DNA from: an uncultured Bacteroidota bacterium
GTDB taxonomy: Bacteria; Bacteroidota; Bacteroidia; AKYH767-A; 2013-40CM-41-45
Assembly (NCBI GenBank): GCA_937871435.1
Contig: CALMQM010000113.1
Location: 1 to 56,594, forward strand
Length of the DNA stretch: 56,594 bases
Direction: 5' to 3'
Shown: positions 17,235-26,207 of the stretch, one piece after another
Numbering within the stretch: the first letter of the stretch is position 1
How the letters are laid out: each line of letters begins with the position of its first letter
Position numbers and translations under genes: made by a program
Notes under the pieces: model-generated
Database searches by the model: none
Told to the model about the DNA's origin: nothing
The model's input: the letters and a program-made list of their open reading frames with translations, nothing else

Positions 17235-17309
17235 TCTGGCATAGCTTTTAGGGAAACGACAGGTGATAGCTTATTTTCTTAGGAATGCTGTTCAATTCAT
17301 TCCGTTTTC

Positions 17310-17317
17310 TATTTTTG
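17310..17317 (+). promoter_or_regulatory. Candidate -7 box for the sugar dehydrogenase gene
   Basis: TATTTTTG is a perfect TAnnTTTG match 29 bases before the ATG at 17347. No good -33 element lies at the right distance. If real, it rules out the longer frame starting at 17263. Confidence 0.4.
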
Positions 17318-17346
17318 TAGGGATACCAAAGAACATTCCCTCTTAC

Positions 17347-19230
17347 ATGAAAAAATCATTACTCCCCCTGCTTGCAGCGATCCTTGCCTGTTATGGCAGC
17401 TTTGCTCAAATTACCGCGACCAGTTTCTCTACAGGTTTTACCAGTCCTGTTGATATCAAAAATTGTGGCGACGACCGTCTCTTCATTCTTGAACAACCCG
17501 GCAGAATTCAAATTATCGATACCAATGGCGTCAGAAACTCATATCCGTTTTTAAACATTGTATCAAGGGTCATTACAAGCAGTGAACAGGGTTTGCTCGG
17601 ACTGGCATTTGCTCCTGACTTTGAAACGAGTGGATATTTCTACGTGAATTATACCGCGAGACCCAATGGAGACACACGTATCTCCCGTTTTCATGTGAGT
17701 GCAACGAATCCCGATTCAGTAGATCCTGCAACAGAAGAAATTTTACTCACGATCTGGCAGCCTTATTCCAATCACAACGGAGGACATCTTGCTTTTGGTC
17801 CCGATGGCTACTTATACATTGGCACAGGAGATGGCGGCTCTGGTGGTGATCCGGAAAATCGTGCACAGAACAAGGATTCATTATTGGGAAAATTTCTGCG
17901 CATCGAAGTAGATCCTTCCATTCCTACATATAAAATTCCACCATTGAATCCTTATGCATGCAATGCGCTTCCGGGAAGAGAAGAATTGTGGTCAATAGGA
18001 AGTCGCAATCCTTGGCGTTGGAGCTTCGACAGAATCACAGGTGATCTCTGGATTGGTGATGTCGGACAAAATGCAGTGGAAGAACTCGATTTCCAACCGG
18101 CCTGGGCAGCAGGGGGAAGAAATTACGGATGGCGCTGCTGGGAAGGAACATCACAATATGCTTCAGACCCGACATGTCTGCCATTGCAAAATTATACCAG
18201 CCCGATTTACACCTATACACACACGAGTGGAAATTGTTCCGTGACCGGTGGTTATCGTTACCGCGGAGCAGCACACAATGATATGTGGGCGAAATATTTC
18301 TTTACCGATTATTGTTCTTCCAGTATCCGTTATGTAGAAGTTGATTCACTCGGAGCATACAATATAACCAATCTTGGTAATATCGGACCGGTAAATGTAT
18401 CTTGTTTTGGTGAAGACAAATACGGTGAATTATATTGTGGTGGAGTAGGGAATGGAATTATCTACAAATTCAGTTCCGCTGATTGTACACCTTCCGCTTA
18501 TATCAATGGTGGTGTAGATACTGTGATTGATTGCGGTTTTGGTGAAGCATTGTTGAGTGTGCCTGCCGGAAAGGGATTCAGTTACGAATGGAGTTTCAAT
18601 GGTACTCCTTTGCCAGGTGCTACTCAGTCCTCTTACCTCGCAACTCTTCAGGGGACCTATGCGGTTACAGTAACAAGCACAACGGGATGTACAAATTCCG
18701 GTTCTACCTTTTTTACCAATACGACTCCTTTCACACTCAGTTTCGCCGGACTTGATACATTGTATTGTGTGTACAACAATCCTGTGAATTTGCAGCCCTC
18801 TGTCCTTGGTGGATATTTCACAGGAGATGGAATGAACTGCGCAACATTTGATCCTGCTGCTGCTGGAATTGGTACGCATGTGATTACCTATAAATATCAT
18901 ACTTCACAAGGTTGCAATTACGAAGCAAGTCAGACAGTAAGAGTGGATGCATGTTTGGGAATTACTGATAACACCTGGCTGAAAACAATTTCTTTGTATC
19001 CGAACCCGAACAGTGGTTCATTCACACTCGGAATATCCAGCGATCGTGACAAGGAATTAAAAGTTGAAATTTGTAACATGCTTGGACAAACAGTTTATTC
19101 TGAAATAATGCAGGTTACAAAAGGTATGTCCGGTAATGCTGTGAATACTGAACTTTCCAACGGTGTCTACTCTGTGAGACTTAATGACGGAGTTTCAAGT
19201 GTCACCCGCACATTTATTGTCAGGAAATAA
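17347..19230 (+). CDS. Secreted PQQ-type glucose/sorbosone dehydrogenase with Ig-like and T9SS domains
   Basis: After a 21-residue signal peptide (ending SFAQ), the GSDH six-bladed propeller covers residues about 22-390: SPVDIKNCGDDRLFILEQPG, EQGLLGLAFAPDF, HNGGHLAFGPDGYLYIGTGDG and SIGSRNPWRWSFD are the family blocks, including the His in NHNGGHL and the Arg of SRNPWR. A Cys-containing Ig-like domain follows (YEWSFNGTPLPGATQ), then a T9SS type A domain (LYPNPNSGSFTLGI). These enzymes oxidise aldoses with PQQ, though many Bacteroidota members lack a known substrate. It probably forms an operon with the kelch-like gene six bases downstream. Confidence 0.9.
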   Translation: MKKSLLPLLAAILACYGSFAQITATSFSTGFTSPVDIKNCGDDRLFILEQPGRIQIIDTNGVRNSYPFLNIVSRVITSSEQGLLGLAFAPDFETSGYFYVNYTARPNGDTRISRFHVSATNPDSVDPATEEILLTIWQPYSNHNGGHLAFGPDGYLYIGTGDGGSGGDPENRAQNKDSLLGKFLRIEVDPSIPTYKIPPLNPYACNALPGREELWSIGSRNPWRWSFDRITGDLWIGDVGQNAVEELDFQPAWAAGGRNYGWRCWEGTSQYASDPTCLPLQNYTSPIYTYTHTSGNCSVTGGYRYRGAAHNDMWAKYFFTDYCSSSIRYVEVDSLGAYNITNLGNIGPVNVSCFGEDKYGELYCGGVGNGIIYKFSSADCTPSAYINGGVDTVIDCGFGEALLSVPAGKGFSYEWSFNGTPLPGATQSSYLATLQGTYAVTVTSTTGCTNSGSTFFTNTTPFTLSFAGLDTLYCVYNNPVNLQPSVLGGYFTGDGMNCATFDPAAAGIGTHVITYKYHTSQGCNYEASQTVRVDACLGITDNTWLKTISLYPNPNSGSFTLGISSDRDKELKVEICNMLGQTVYSEIMQVTKGMSGNAVNTELSNGVYSVRLNDGVSSVTRTFIVRK

Positions 19231-19236
19231 TTTATC

Positions 19237-20844
19237 ATGAAAAAATTAGTAGTTACAGGAATCATGATACTGATCATGATTTCTGAGGGGCTGTCTGTAT
19301 TCGGCCAACAACCATTTGCTGTTTATTTACAGCCTTCAGTTTTGAATATTCCAGCTACTCATTCCGGAGCATTTGCCAGTAGAAATGGAAAATGGTTTTT
19401 TATTGGTGGGCGGATTGATGGATTGCATATCATGCAGGCAATGCAGGCATTTCCTGCATATGGCAGGAACGATTCGATTTATATAGTAGATCCTGTTTTA
19501 AATACTCATGTTTCATTGGATGCGACTTTACTTGCTCCGGATATTTACCAGGCAGTTACTTCCTCAAACATGCAGTATTATCAGGACGGATCGCACCTTT
19601 ATATGATAGGAGGTTATGGAAGAATGGCTTCCCAAAATACATGGATTACTTTCCCGTCGCTCATTTCAGTTGATCTGGATTGTCTCTTATCTGCAGCTGC
19701 TTCAGGAACTTCTCCTGTTTCATGTTTCAGGCAAATCATTGACACATCCATGGCGGTGTGTGGTGGAATGCTTGAGAAAATTGACAGCACCTATCAACTT
19801 GTATTCGGACATCGGTTCGATGGACAATATGCAAGAACTACCGCGATGGGTATGTTTACACAACAATACACAAATGAAATTCGCCGGTTTGTAATACACG
19901 ACGATGGAATGAATCTTTCTATTTCCAATTATACTACATTATCAGATACGACTGTTTTTCATCGTCGCGATTTCAATCTCGTACCACAGATTTTTCCCTC
20001 TGGTGAATATGGTCTGACGGCATTTGGTGGTGTTTTTCAGAAAAATGCTGATCTGCCATATCTGACTCCGATAGATATTACTGCAGGTAATGTTGTTCAT
20101 CAGTCAGGATTCAACCAAAATCTGAGTCAATATACTTCGGCTGTAGTTCCTGTTTATGATTCCGTATACAATGAAATGCACACATTGTTTTTTGGAGGAA
20201 TGAGTCTGTACACCCTGGATACCACTACTCAGACATTGGTGCAGGATACCGCGGTGCCTTTTGTGAATACAATAAGTAAAATTACACGTGATGCCACAGG
20301 TACATTACATGAATTTAAATTACCTGAAGACATGCCGGGATTAATCGGCAGCAATGCACTGTTTATCCCTGAAAATAATCTGTCATTGTTTGACAACAGG
20401 ATTATATTGCTAAACCATCTGAATGGTCTTACAAGAATAGGATATATTGTTGGAGGTATACAAAGCGATCATCCAAATATTGGTTTACTCGATCCGGAAA
20501 GTATGAGTCGCCCCAATGCGCAGGTTTATGAAGTTTACCTTGACAAGAATGTAAGTTCCACAAATGAGATTCTGATCCGCAATACAATTAATGATCTTGC
20601 TGTTTATCCCAATCCGGCAAAAGATAAATTTGTTATTGAATTTTCTGTGCGGGACAATTCAAAAACTAACATTGATCTTTTTGATCTTAACGGCAAATTT
20701 ATCCGTTCATTTTTATCAGAAGAAAAACTGAGTGGGAAACAGAGTTATCAATTTTCTTTGCATTCCATTAAACCGGGAGCCTACCTGTGCAGAGTGCAAT
20801 CAGGGGAATCTGTAAAAGGAGTTCAATTGATCATCGGGAAATAA
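19237..20844 (+). CDS. Secreted kelch-like propeller protein with T9SS sorting domain
   Basis: The 535-residue protein has a signal peptide (ending SVFGQ) and repeats of the type GKWFFIGGRIDG, SHLYMIGGYGRM and HTLFFGGMSLYT, which look like divergent kelch blades (Gly-Gly pair followed by a hydrophobic strand). The last 90 residues are a T9SS type A domain (VYPNPAKDKFVIEF). Kelch propellers usually bind proteins or glycans; galactose-oxidase-type active residues are not evident. It is six bases from the sugar dehydrogenase gene and converges with lptG, 45 bases away, without an obvious terminator. Confidence 0.8.
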   Translation: MKKLVVTGIMILIMISEGLSVFGQQPFAVYLQPSVLNIPATHSGAFASRNGKWFFIGGRIDGLHIMQAMQAFPAYGRNDSIYIVDPVLNTHVSLDATLLAPDIYQAVTSSNMQYYQDGSHLYMIGGYGRMASQNTWITFPSLISVDLDCLLSAAASGTSPVSCFRQIIDTSMAVCGGMLEKIDSTYQLVFGHRFDGQYARTTAMGMFTQQYTNEIRRFVIHDDGMNLSISNYTTLSDTTVFHRRDFNLVPQIFPSGEYGLTAFGGVFQKNADLPYLTPIDITAGNVVHQSGFNQNLSQYTSAVVPVYDSVYNEMHTLFFGGMSLYTLDTTTQTLVQDTAVPFVNTISKITRDATGTLHEFKLPEDMPGLIGSNALFIPENNLSLFDNRIILLNHLNGLTRIGYIVGGIQSDHPNIGLLDPESMSRPNAQVYEVYLDKNVSSTNEILIRNTINDLAVYPNPAKDKFVIEFSVRDNSKTNIDLFDLNGKFIRSFLSEEKLSGKQSYQFSLHSIKPGAYLCRVQSGESVKGVQLIIGK

Positions 20845-20888
20845 TGAGAGGCAGATTTCTGTGAGAGAATAAATCGGACTGTTCATGC

Positions 20889-21968
20889 TTACTTCGGAGC
20901 ATACCGAATCAGCAAAGCTGCAATGCCGGCAAAAATGATGTTCGGAATCCAGATTGCAACCAAAGGAGGTATCGAACCGTTGATGGCAAATGTATTGCTG
21001 ACCTGCATGAATAAAATGTAGGAGAAACTCAATGTAATTCCCAATCCGAGTTGTGCGCCGATTCCACCACGAACTTTTCTGCTCGACAATGACACTCCGA
21101 TTAACATGAGGATGAAGGTGGAGAATGGAACTGCAAGTCGTCTGTATTTTTCGATGAGGTAAGCATTCACATTTTCCGAACCCTGACTTCTTTCTTCCTC
21201 GATAAATCTGTTTAATGCAGGAGTATCCATTGCTTCAATGATATTTAATCTGCGTTTAAAATCTCCGGGTTTAATCGAAAGCGTGGTATCCATTTTTTGT
21301 CCGGAACTCAGTTTTTCATGAAAGCCATCAATTGAACGAATGAAATAATTTTCAATTCTCCATTTCGATGAAGTAGAATCCCAAACAATACGATCTGAAT
21401 TTAAAAACCATGTGCGCTTCCCGTTTTCAATTTTTTCAAGAGAAAAACGATAACCAATATTGTCAATATTGTTATAACTCTCAAGGTACATGTAAGTTCC
21501 CGGACTGATCTGCCGGTGAAGATTTCTGTCTTTAAATTCAACCGGATTTTTTATGTATTGATTTTCGAAAGCGAGTTTAATTTTGTTGGAATGTGGAATC
21601 ACCCATCCGTTAAAATAAAAAGAAAGGAGAGCAAGTGCGGAACAGGCAATGAAATAAGGATAAAGCAGCCTTCTGAAACTGATTCCACTGTTCAGGATCG
21701 CAACAATTTCTGTATTCGCGGCGAGTCGTGCCGTAAAATAAATAACAGAGATGAATACAAACAGATACGCAAAGAGATTCGCGAAGTAGGGGATAAAATT
21801 AAAATAGTAATCAAAAATGATTTTACTTAACGGAGCTTTTCTTTCAATGAAGTCATCCAGCTTTTCTGATATATCAAAAATCACCGCGATCAAAATGATC
21901 AATGCCAGGGAAAAGAAAAATGTTCCCAGAAATTTTCGGATGATGTATCTGTCGAGGATTTTAAGCAC
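20889..21968 (-). CDS. lptG: LptG-type lipopolysaccharide export permease (YjgP/YjgQ family)
   Basis: The 359-residue protein has the LptF/LptG topology: three N-terminal transmembrane helices (residues about 16-110), a periplasmic jelly-roll (about 130-245) and three more helices from about 275. Start motifs MLKILDRYIIRKFLGTFFFSLA and ANTEIVAILNSGISFRRLLYP are characteristic. Together with LptF and LptB it pulls lipopolysaccharide from the inner membrane across the Lpt bridge. It begins with GTG; no in-frame ATG lies nearby. In Bacteroidota the gene often follows tgt, as here, although 133 bases holding two heptad arrays lie between them. Confidence 0.92.
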   Translation of the reverse strand: MLKILDRYIIRKFLGTFFFSLALIILIAVIFDISEKLDDFIERKAPLSKIIFDYYFNFIPYFANLFAYLFVFISVIYFTARLAANTEIVAILNSGISFRRLLYPYFIACSALALLSFYFNGWVIPHSNKIKLAFENQYIKNPVEFKDRNLHRQISPGTYMYLESYNNIDNIGYRFSLEKIENGKRTWFLNSDRIVWDSTSSKWRIENYFIRSIDGFHEKLSSGQKMDTTLSIKPGDFKRRLNIIEAMDTPALNRFIEEERSQGSENVNAYLIEKYRRLAVPFSTFILMLIGVSLSSRKVRGGIGAQLGLGITLSFSYILFMQVSNTFAINGSIPPLVAIWIPNIIFAGIAALLIRYAPK

Positions 21969-21978
21969 TCAGTAGGTT

Positions 21979-22027
21979 GGTTGTTGGTTGTTGGTTGTTG
22001 GTTGTTGGTTGTTGGTTGTTGGTTGTT
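21979..22027. repeat. Heptanucleotide array GGTTGTT, seven perfect units
   Basis: Seven identical copies of GGTTGTT run without interruption, ten bases before the GTG of lptG. This is a cyclic permutation of the unit in the 105-209 array. Confidence 0.95.
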
Positions 22028-22084
22028 AGTGCCTGGTGGTATGTACTTAATATTACTTATTAAATTTATAAATTCTGATCCTCT

Positions 22085-22105
22085 AACTCAGAACTCATAA
22101 CTCAA
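22085..22105. repeat. Short heptanucleotide array AACTCAN overlapping the tgt stop codon
   Basis: Three units, AACTCAG, AACTCAT and AACTCAA, run in phase. The TGA stop codon of tgt on the minus strand (22104-22102) lies inside the last unit. Confidence 0.7.
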
Positions 22106-23232
22106 AGCCTTCTTCCCAGAACCCCAACTATTCCATCCTTCCACTGCCGGAATGTTCCCTCCAGAATTTTTGTTCTTGCTTCAGTTACCAACCAGAGATA
22201 GAATGCCAGGTTATGTAACGTAGCGATTTGTGCACCCAAAATTTCTTTACTGATGATGAGGTGGCGAAGATAGGCTTTTGAATAATAGTGATCCACATAG
22301 GAAGTTCCTTTCTCATCCAAGGGACTGAGGTCATCTTTCCATTTTTCATTTCGGATATTGATAATACCCTGACTTGTAAAAAGCATGCCGTTGCGAGCAT
22401 TGCGTGTAGGCATTACACAATCAAACATATCAACCCCTAATGCAATTCCTTCCAGAATATTGATTGGTGTACCAACACCCATGAGGTAACGAGGTTTGTC
22501 ATATGGAAGTATATCACATACAAGTTCTGTCATTTCATACATCATCTCGGCAGGTTCTCCGACGGAAAGTCCTCCGATCGCGTTTCCTTCCCGTTCCATC
22601 GAAGCGATAAACTCCGCGGATTCTTTTCTTAAGTCCGAGAATGTGCTTCCCTGAACGATCGGAAATAAAGTCTGAGAATAACCGTAGAGTCCTTCCGTTG
22701 CATCAAATCGTTTGCAACAACGTTGCAACCAACGATGAGTCATTCCCATACTTGTTTTCGCGTAACGATGATCACAAGGGTAGGGCGTACATTCATCCAA
22801 AGCCATCATAATGTCGGAACCAATGCTTCGCTGTATGTCGATCGCCCGCTCCGGTGTGAAGATGTGTTTGGAACCATCAATATGTGAACTGAATGACACA
22901 CCCTCTTCTTTTATTTTCCTTCTGTCCGCCAAAGAATAAACCTGATACCCGCCACTGTCGGTGAGAATGGGTCTGTCCCAATTGATAAACTTATGCAATC
23001 CTCCCGCCTGTTCCAGCAAACCGGTGCCCGGTCGAAGAAAAAGATGATATGTATTTCCTAAAATGATCTGGGCTTTGATGTCATTTTTCAGTTCAGGTTG
23101 TTGAACAGCTTTTACTGTTCCACCTGTACCCACCGGCATAAAAATGGGAGTCAGTATTTTTCCATGATCTGTTGTAATCTCTCCCGCTCGAGCCTTGGAT
23201 TCAGAATCAGTTTTATGAATGTTGAAAAGCAT
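22102..23232 (-). CDS. tgt: Queuine tRNA-ribosyltransferase
   Basis: This 376-residue enzyme exchanges G34 of tRNAs with GUN anticodons for the queuine precursor. It shows the nucleophile and recognition segments of bacterial Tgt: LTDSGGYQVYSL, EEGVSFSSHIDGS, IMALDECTPYPC (Asp-Glu-Cys around the catalytic Asp), YLMGVGTP, GVDMFDCVMPTRNARNG with the second catalytic Asp. The bacterial family commonly has a C-terminal zinc site of Cys-x-Cys-x-x-Cys-His; here that region reads DEKGTSYVDHYYSKAY and the cysteines are missing. Its start is at 23232, eight bases downstream of a heptad array. Confidence 0.92.
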   Translation of the reverse strand: MLFNIHKTDSESKARAGEITTDHGKILTPIFMPVGTGGTVKAVQQPELKNDIKAQIILGNTYHLFLRPGTGLLEQAGGLHKFINWDRPILTDSGGYQVYSLADRRKIKEEGVSFSSHIDGSKHIFTPERAIDIQRSIGSDIMMALDECTPYPCDHRYAKTSMGMTHRWLQRCCKRFDATEGLYGYSQTLFPIVQGSTFSDLRKESAEFIASMEREGNAIGGLSVGEPAEMMYEMTELVCDILPYDKPRYLMGVGTPINILEGIALGVDMFDCVMPTRNARNGMLFTSQGIINIRNEKWKDDLSPLDEKGTSYVDHYYSKAYLRHLIISKEILGAQIATLHNLAFYLWLVTEARTKILEGTFRQWKDGIVGVLGRRL

Positions 23233-23239
23233 TTTTTTT

Positions 23240-23295
23240 TGAAGAGTGAATGGTGAAGTGAGAACGGTGAAGTGTGAACTGTGAAGAGTGAATGT
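23240..23295. repeat. Heptanucleotide array TGAAGAG/TGAATGG type, eight units
   Basis: Eight 7-base units in phase: TGAAGAG, TGAATGG, TGAAGTG, AGAACGG, TGAAGTG, TGAACTG, TGAAGAG, TGAATGT. It begins immediately upstream of the tgt start codon and shares its TGAAGAG unit with the array at 41182. Confidence 0.85.
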
Positions 23296-23343
23296 TTTTC
23301 TATTGTCCCGCAGAGTATCTCGATTAAACTAATTAACCCCTCC

Positions 23344-23370
23344 GCCTAATACCTAATACCTAATACCTAA
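23344..23370. repeat. Short TACCTAA heptanucleotide array
   Basis: Three full TACCTAA units preceded by a six-base partial unit. This is the same motif as the large array at 248-380, 23 kb away. Confidence 0.85.
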
Positions 23371-23420
23371 TCAAAGCTTCATCAACAAACGAGCGTTAAT
23401 ATCTCCGCAAATATAGAGAC

Positions 23421-23448
23421 TTTGATAGGAAGGCTCTGGATACATTTG
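23421..23448 (+). promoter_or_regulatory. Weak candidate promoter of the glycosyltransferase/sigma operon
   Basis: TACATTTG at 23441-23448 is a perfect TAnnTTTG box, 39 bases before the ATG. TTTG at 23421-23424 is only 16 bases upstream of it, shorter than normal. Confidence 0.35.
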
Positions 23449-23487
23449 TAGAAAGTGAATCAGATTGATTAATTTTTAAAAGACTCA

Positions 23488-24612
23488 ATGATCCTGATAA
23501 AAGGACCGGTGACGGATCTCTTGTTTTTATTACTTAGTTGTGTGACCTTCATTCAGTTCTGGGTGTATTGGGTGACTTACCGCCGGCTCGCTTTTTACAA
23601 AGAGGAAAAAGGAAATGTTGGTACTGAGCCTGTTTCGATCATCATTTGCGCGAAGAATGAAGCGAACAATCTGCGGAAAAACCTGGAGGCTGTATTGGAG
23701 CAAGCCTATTCTGAATATGAAGTGATTGTAGTCAATGATTGTTCCTGGGATGAAACTGCTGAATACCTCGAAGAGATGGCAAGCCGTTACACTCATCTCA
23801 AAATTGTGACCATCAAAGAGCAGGAAAAATACCGTCATGGAAAAAAATTCGCATTGACGCTGGGAGTGAAGGCAGCAAAGTATGAACTCTTGTTGCTGAC
23901 TGACGCGGATTGTATTCCTGCATCCAAAAACTGGCTGGCTCTCATGCAAACTCAATTCAATAAAGAAACTGAGATTGTTCTGGGTTATGGAGCATATCAA
24001 AAGTTGCCGGGTTTTCTCAATAAACTCATTCGCTTCGATACTTTTCTAATCGCGATGCAATACCTGAGTTTTGCTCTGGGAGGAAATGCCTATATGGGAG
24101 TTGGAAGAAATCTTGCGTACAGGAAATCACTCTTTTTCCGCAACAAGGGTTTTGCCAAACACAATCATATTTTTTCAGGAGATGATGATCTGTTCGTAAA
24201 TGAAAACGCGACTAAGCACAATACCAAAATAGAAGTGAACCAGGCTGCGTTTACTTATTCCAGTCCCAAGACAACTTTTGGAAGCTGGTTTAGTCAGAAA
24301 CGCCGTCATATGAGCACAGGAAAGCATTATAAAGGGCAACACAAAATTCAACTATTCCTGATTTCGACTTCTGGAATTATGTTCTATTTGTTGTTAATTG
24401 CCTTACTATCATTGCGTTTCGAGTGGAGAATACTGGTATCTTTATACGCAGGACTCTTGTTGCTCAAACTTCCGGTTTTATGGAAAAGTGCGGTTCGTCT
24501 CCAGGAGAAAGATCTGTTTTTCCTGTTCCCTATTCTTGAACCTGTGCATACAGCTTTGCAACCGGTTATCTATATATCAAACATGTTTACAAAACAAAAA
24601 GCATGGAAGTAA
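23488..24612 (+). CDS. Membrane-anchored family 2 glycosyltransferase
   Basis: The 374-residue protein has a transmembrane helix at about residues 9-29, a GT-A domain from about residue 48, and C-terminal helices at about 288-345. GT2 motifs are VSIIICAKNEANNL, EVIVVNDCSWDET, LLLTDADCIPAS (the metal-binding Asp-x-Asp) and SGDDDLFVNENAT, followed by WFSQKRRHMSTG, a variant of the QxxRW motif of processive enzymes. It probably transfers a sugar to a lipid or polysaccharide at the inner membrane; the donor is unknown. The stop codon overlaps the next gene's start by ten bases, coupling it to a sigma factor, which is an unusual partner. Confidence 0.85.
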   Translation: MILIKGPVTDLLFLLLSCVTFIQFWVYWVTYRRLAFYKEEKGNVGTEPVSIIICAKNEANNLRKNLEAVLEQAYSEYEVIVVNDCSWDETAEYLEEMASRYTHLKIVTIKEQEKYRHGKKFALTLGVKAAKYELLLLTDADCIPASKNWLALMQTQFNKETEIVLGYGAYQKLPGFLNKLIRFDTFLIAMQYLSFALGGNAYMGVGRNLAYRKSLFFRNKGFAKHNHIFSGDDDLFVNENATKHNTKIEVNQAAFTYSSPKTTFGSWFSQKRRHMSTGKHYKGQHKIQLFLISTSGIMFYLLLIALLSLRFEWRILVSLYAGLLLLKLPVLWKSAVRLQEKDLFFLFPILEPVHTALQPVIYISNMFTKQKAWK

Positions 24613-25208
24613 ATCCCAACCTCTCTGAAAAAGCACAAGTAGACTTCAAGCTCGTGCAACTCGCCGTTAAAGGTGATCAAAAAGCCTATGCGGAGCTGAT
24701 GTCTCGCTACAAAGATTCCATTTACTTCATGCTGTTGAAAATGGTCAACAACCGTGACGACGCGGATGATTTAACGATAGAAGCGTTCGGTAAGGCCTTT
24801 AAAAATCTGCATCAATACACTCCGGACTTTGCATTTAGTACCTGGCTTTTCAAAATTGCTACGAATAATTGCATTGATTTTATCCGCCGCAAGAGGAAGT
24901 ATACATTTTCTATTGATAAAAATATGGAGAATGACAGTGGACAGGAAATGCAATTCGAAATCAAATCTCCGATGCTGGATCCGGAAGAGAAGATGATCAA
25001 AAAGCAAAAGGCTATTCTGATGCGAGATGTGGTGGAGAAATTAAAACCTCGATACAAGAGACTGGTCGAGTTGCGTTATTTTCAGGAAAGATCATATGAG
25101 GAAATTGCAGACGAACTCAAACTTCCTCTTGGCACAGTGAAAGCACAATTGTTCAGAGCACGTGAGTTTCTGTATCAGATCCTGAAGAATCAGGAAGAGC
25201 AGATATAA
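24603..25208 (+). CDS. ECF-type RNA polymerase sigma factor (second in window)
   Basis: The 201-residue protein has sigma region 2 at about residues 22-95 (YAELMSRYKDSIYFMLLKMV, DADDLTIEAFGKAFKNL, FSTWLFKIATNNCIDFIRR) and region 4 at about 140-195 (LKPRYKRLVELRYFQERSYEEIADELKLP, GTVKAQLFRAREF). Such widespread Bacteroidota sigmas without an adjacent anti-sigma gene may be constitutive or regulated by abundance. The start overlaps the glycosyltransferase stop by ten bases. A large palindrome separates it from rsmG 91 bases later. Confidence 0.92.
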   Translation: MEVNPNLSEKAQVDFKLVQLAVKGDQKAYAELMSRYKDSIYFMLLKMVNNRDDADDLTIEAFGKAFKNLHQYTPDFAFSTWLFKIATNNCIDFIRRKRKYTFSIDKNMENDSGQEMQFEIKSPMLDPEEKMIKKQKAILMRDVVEKLKPRYKRLVELRYFQERSYEEIADELKLPLGTVKAQLFRAREFLYQILKNQEEQI

Positions 25209-25218
25209 AGTAATATTA

Positions 25219-25286
25219 TTTCACGCGAAGGCGCAAAGGACGCAAAGGATTAATAATCTTTGCGCGCTTTGCGCCTTCGCGTGAAA
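25219..25286. repeat. Long inverted repeat with 20-bp perfect arms (CGCGAAGGCGCAAAG element)
   Basis: Arms at 25219-25238 and 25267-25286 are perfect complements of 20 bases around a 28-base loop that itself carries a second inner stem (CGCAAAG / CTTTGCG). It ends in a run of seven A residues on the plus strand side. It could act as a terminator for the sigma gene or belong to a dispersed family of GCGCAAAG repeats. Confidence 0.85.
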
Positions 25287-25299
25287 AAAAGAATTCCGC

Positions 25300-25935
25300 A
25301 TGCACTTTGAATACTCAGACATTATCCTTCACTATTTCCCTTCTCTTTCTGAAAAGCAACAGAAGCAATTCAATATGCTTGGATCGCTCTATAAAGAATG
25401 GAATGAAAAGATCAATGTGATCTCCCGAAAGGATATTGAAAACCTTTACATCAACCACGTGCTGCATTCCCTTGGCATCGCGAAAGTGATCAGTTTCGTA
25501 CCAGGAACAAGTGTGTTGGACGTAGGAACCGGCGGAGGTTTTCCGGGTATTCCTTTGGCAATACTTTTTCCGGAGGTACGCTTTCATCTGGTGGATTCCA
25601 TCGGGAAAAAGATTACAGTAGTAAAGGAAATTTCCGCGGCTCTTGGACTTCAAAACCTTCAGGCTGAAAAAACAAGGGTGGAGGATGTCAATGAGAAATT
25701 CGATTTTGTGGTTTCGAGGGCTGTTACGACATTGTCTGAATTCTATGGCTGGGTATACCGGAAAATTAAACCGGGTGGAAAAAATGCCCTTAAAAACGGA
25801 ATTTTGTACCTTAAAGGAGGAGATCTTGAGAAGGAAATTAATGAGCTCGGAAAAGCAAGCCTGATTTTCGATCTGAACAACTATTTTCAGGAGGAATTCT
25901 TCGAAACAAAGAAAGTTGTTTATATAAGTATCTAA
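25300..25935 (+). CDS. rsmG: 16S rRNA (guanine-527 N7) methyltransferase RsmG
   Basis: The 211-residue enzyme methylates G527 of 16S rRNA near the decoding site. The SAM-binding segment VLDVGTGGGFPGIPLAILFP is diagnostic, followed by VRFHLVDSIGKKITVVKEI, the acidic-loop strand and DFVVSRAVTTLSEFYGW. Length matches the family. It lies between an ECF sigma gene and rpmH; no conserved partner such as parA or mnmG is seen. It starts 13 bases after the palindrome, so it is probably transcribed from within or before it. Confidence 0.95.
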   Translation: MHFEYSDIILHYFPSLSEKQQKQFNMLGSLYKEWNEKINVISRKDIENLYINHVLHSLGIAKVISFVPGTSVLDVGTGGGFPGIPLAILFPEVRFHLVDSIGKKITVVKEISAALGLQNLQAEKTRVEDVNEKFDFVVSRAVTTLSEFYGWVYRKIKPGGKNALKNGILYLKGGDLEKEINELGKASLIFDLNNYFQEEFFETKKVVYISI

Positions 25936-25975
25936 TAATCAGCAGTTAAGTGTAATATCTTCTTTTACATCAATA

Positions 25976-26006
25976 TTTGTTCTGAAACAAAAATAGTATA
26001 CCTTTG
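25976..26006 (+). promoter_or_regulatory. rpmH promoter, textbook Bacteroidota type
   Basis: TTTG at 25976-25979, a 19-base spacer, and TACCTTTG at 25999-26006 match the Bacteroidota consensus exactly. The expected start is about 26013, giving a leader of about 30 bases. Confidence 0.85.
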
Positions 26007-26015
26007 CCATCCTGA

Positions 26016-26189
<174 letters not shown>

Positions 26190-26207
26190 TCTTTCTATAG
26201 TACAATC

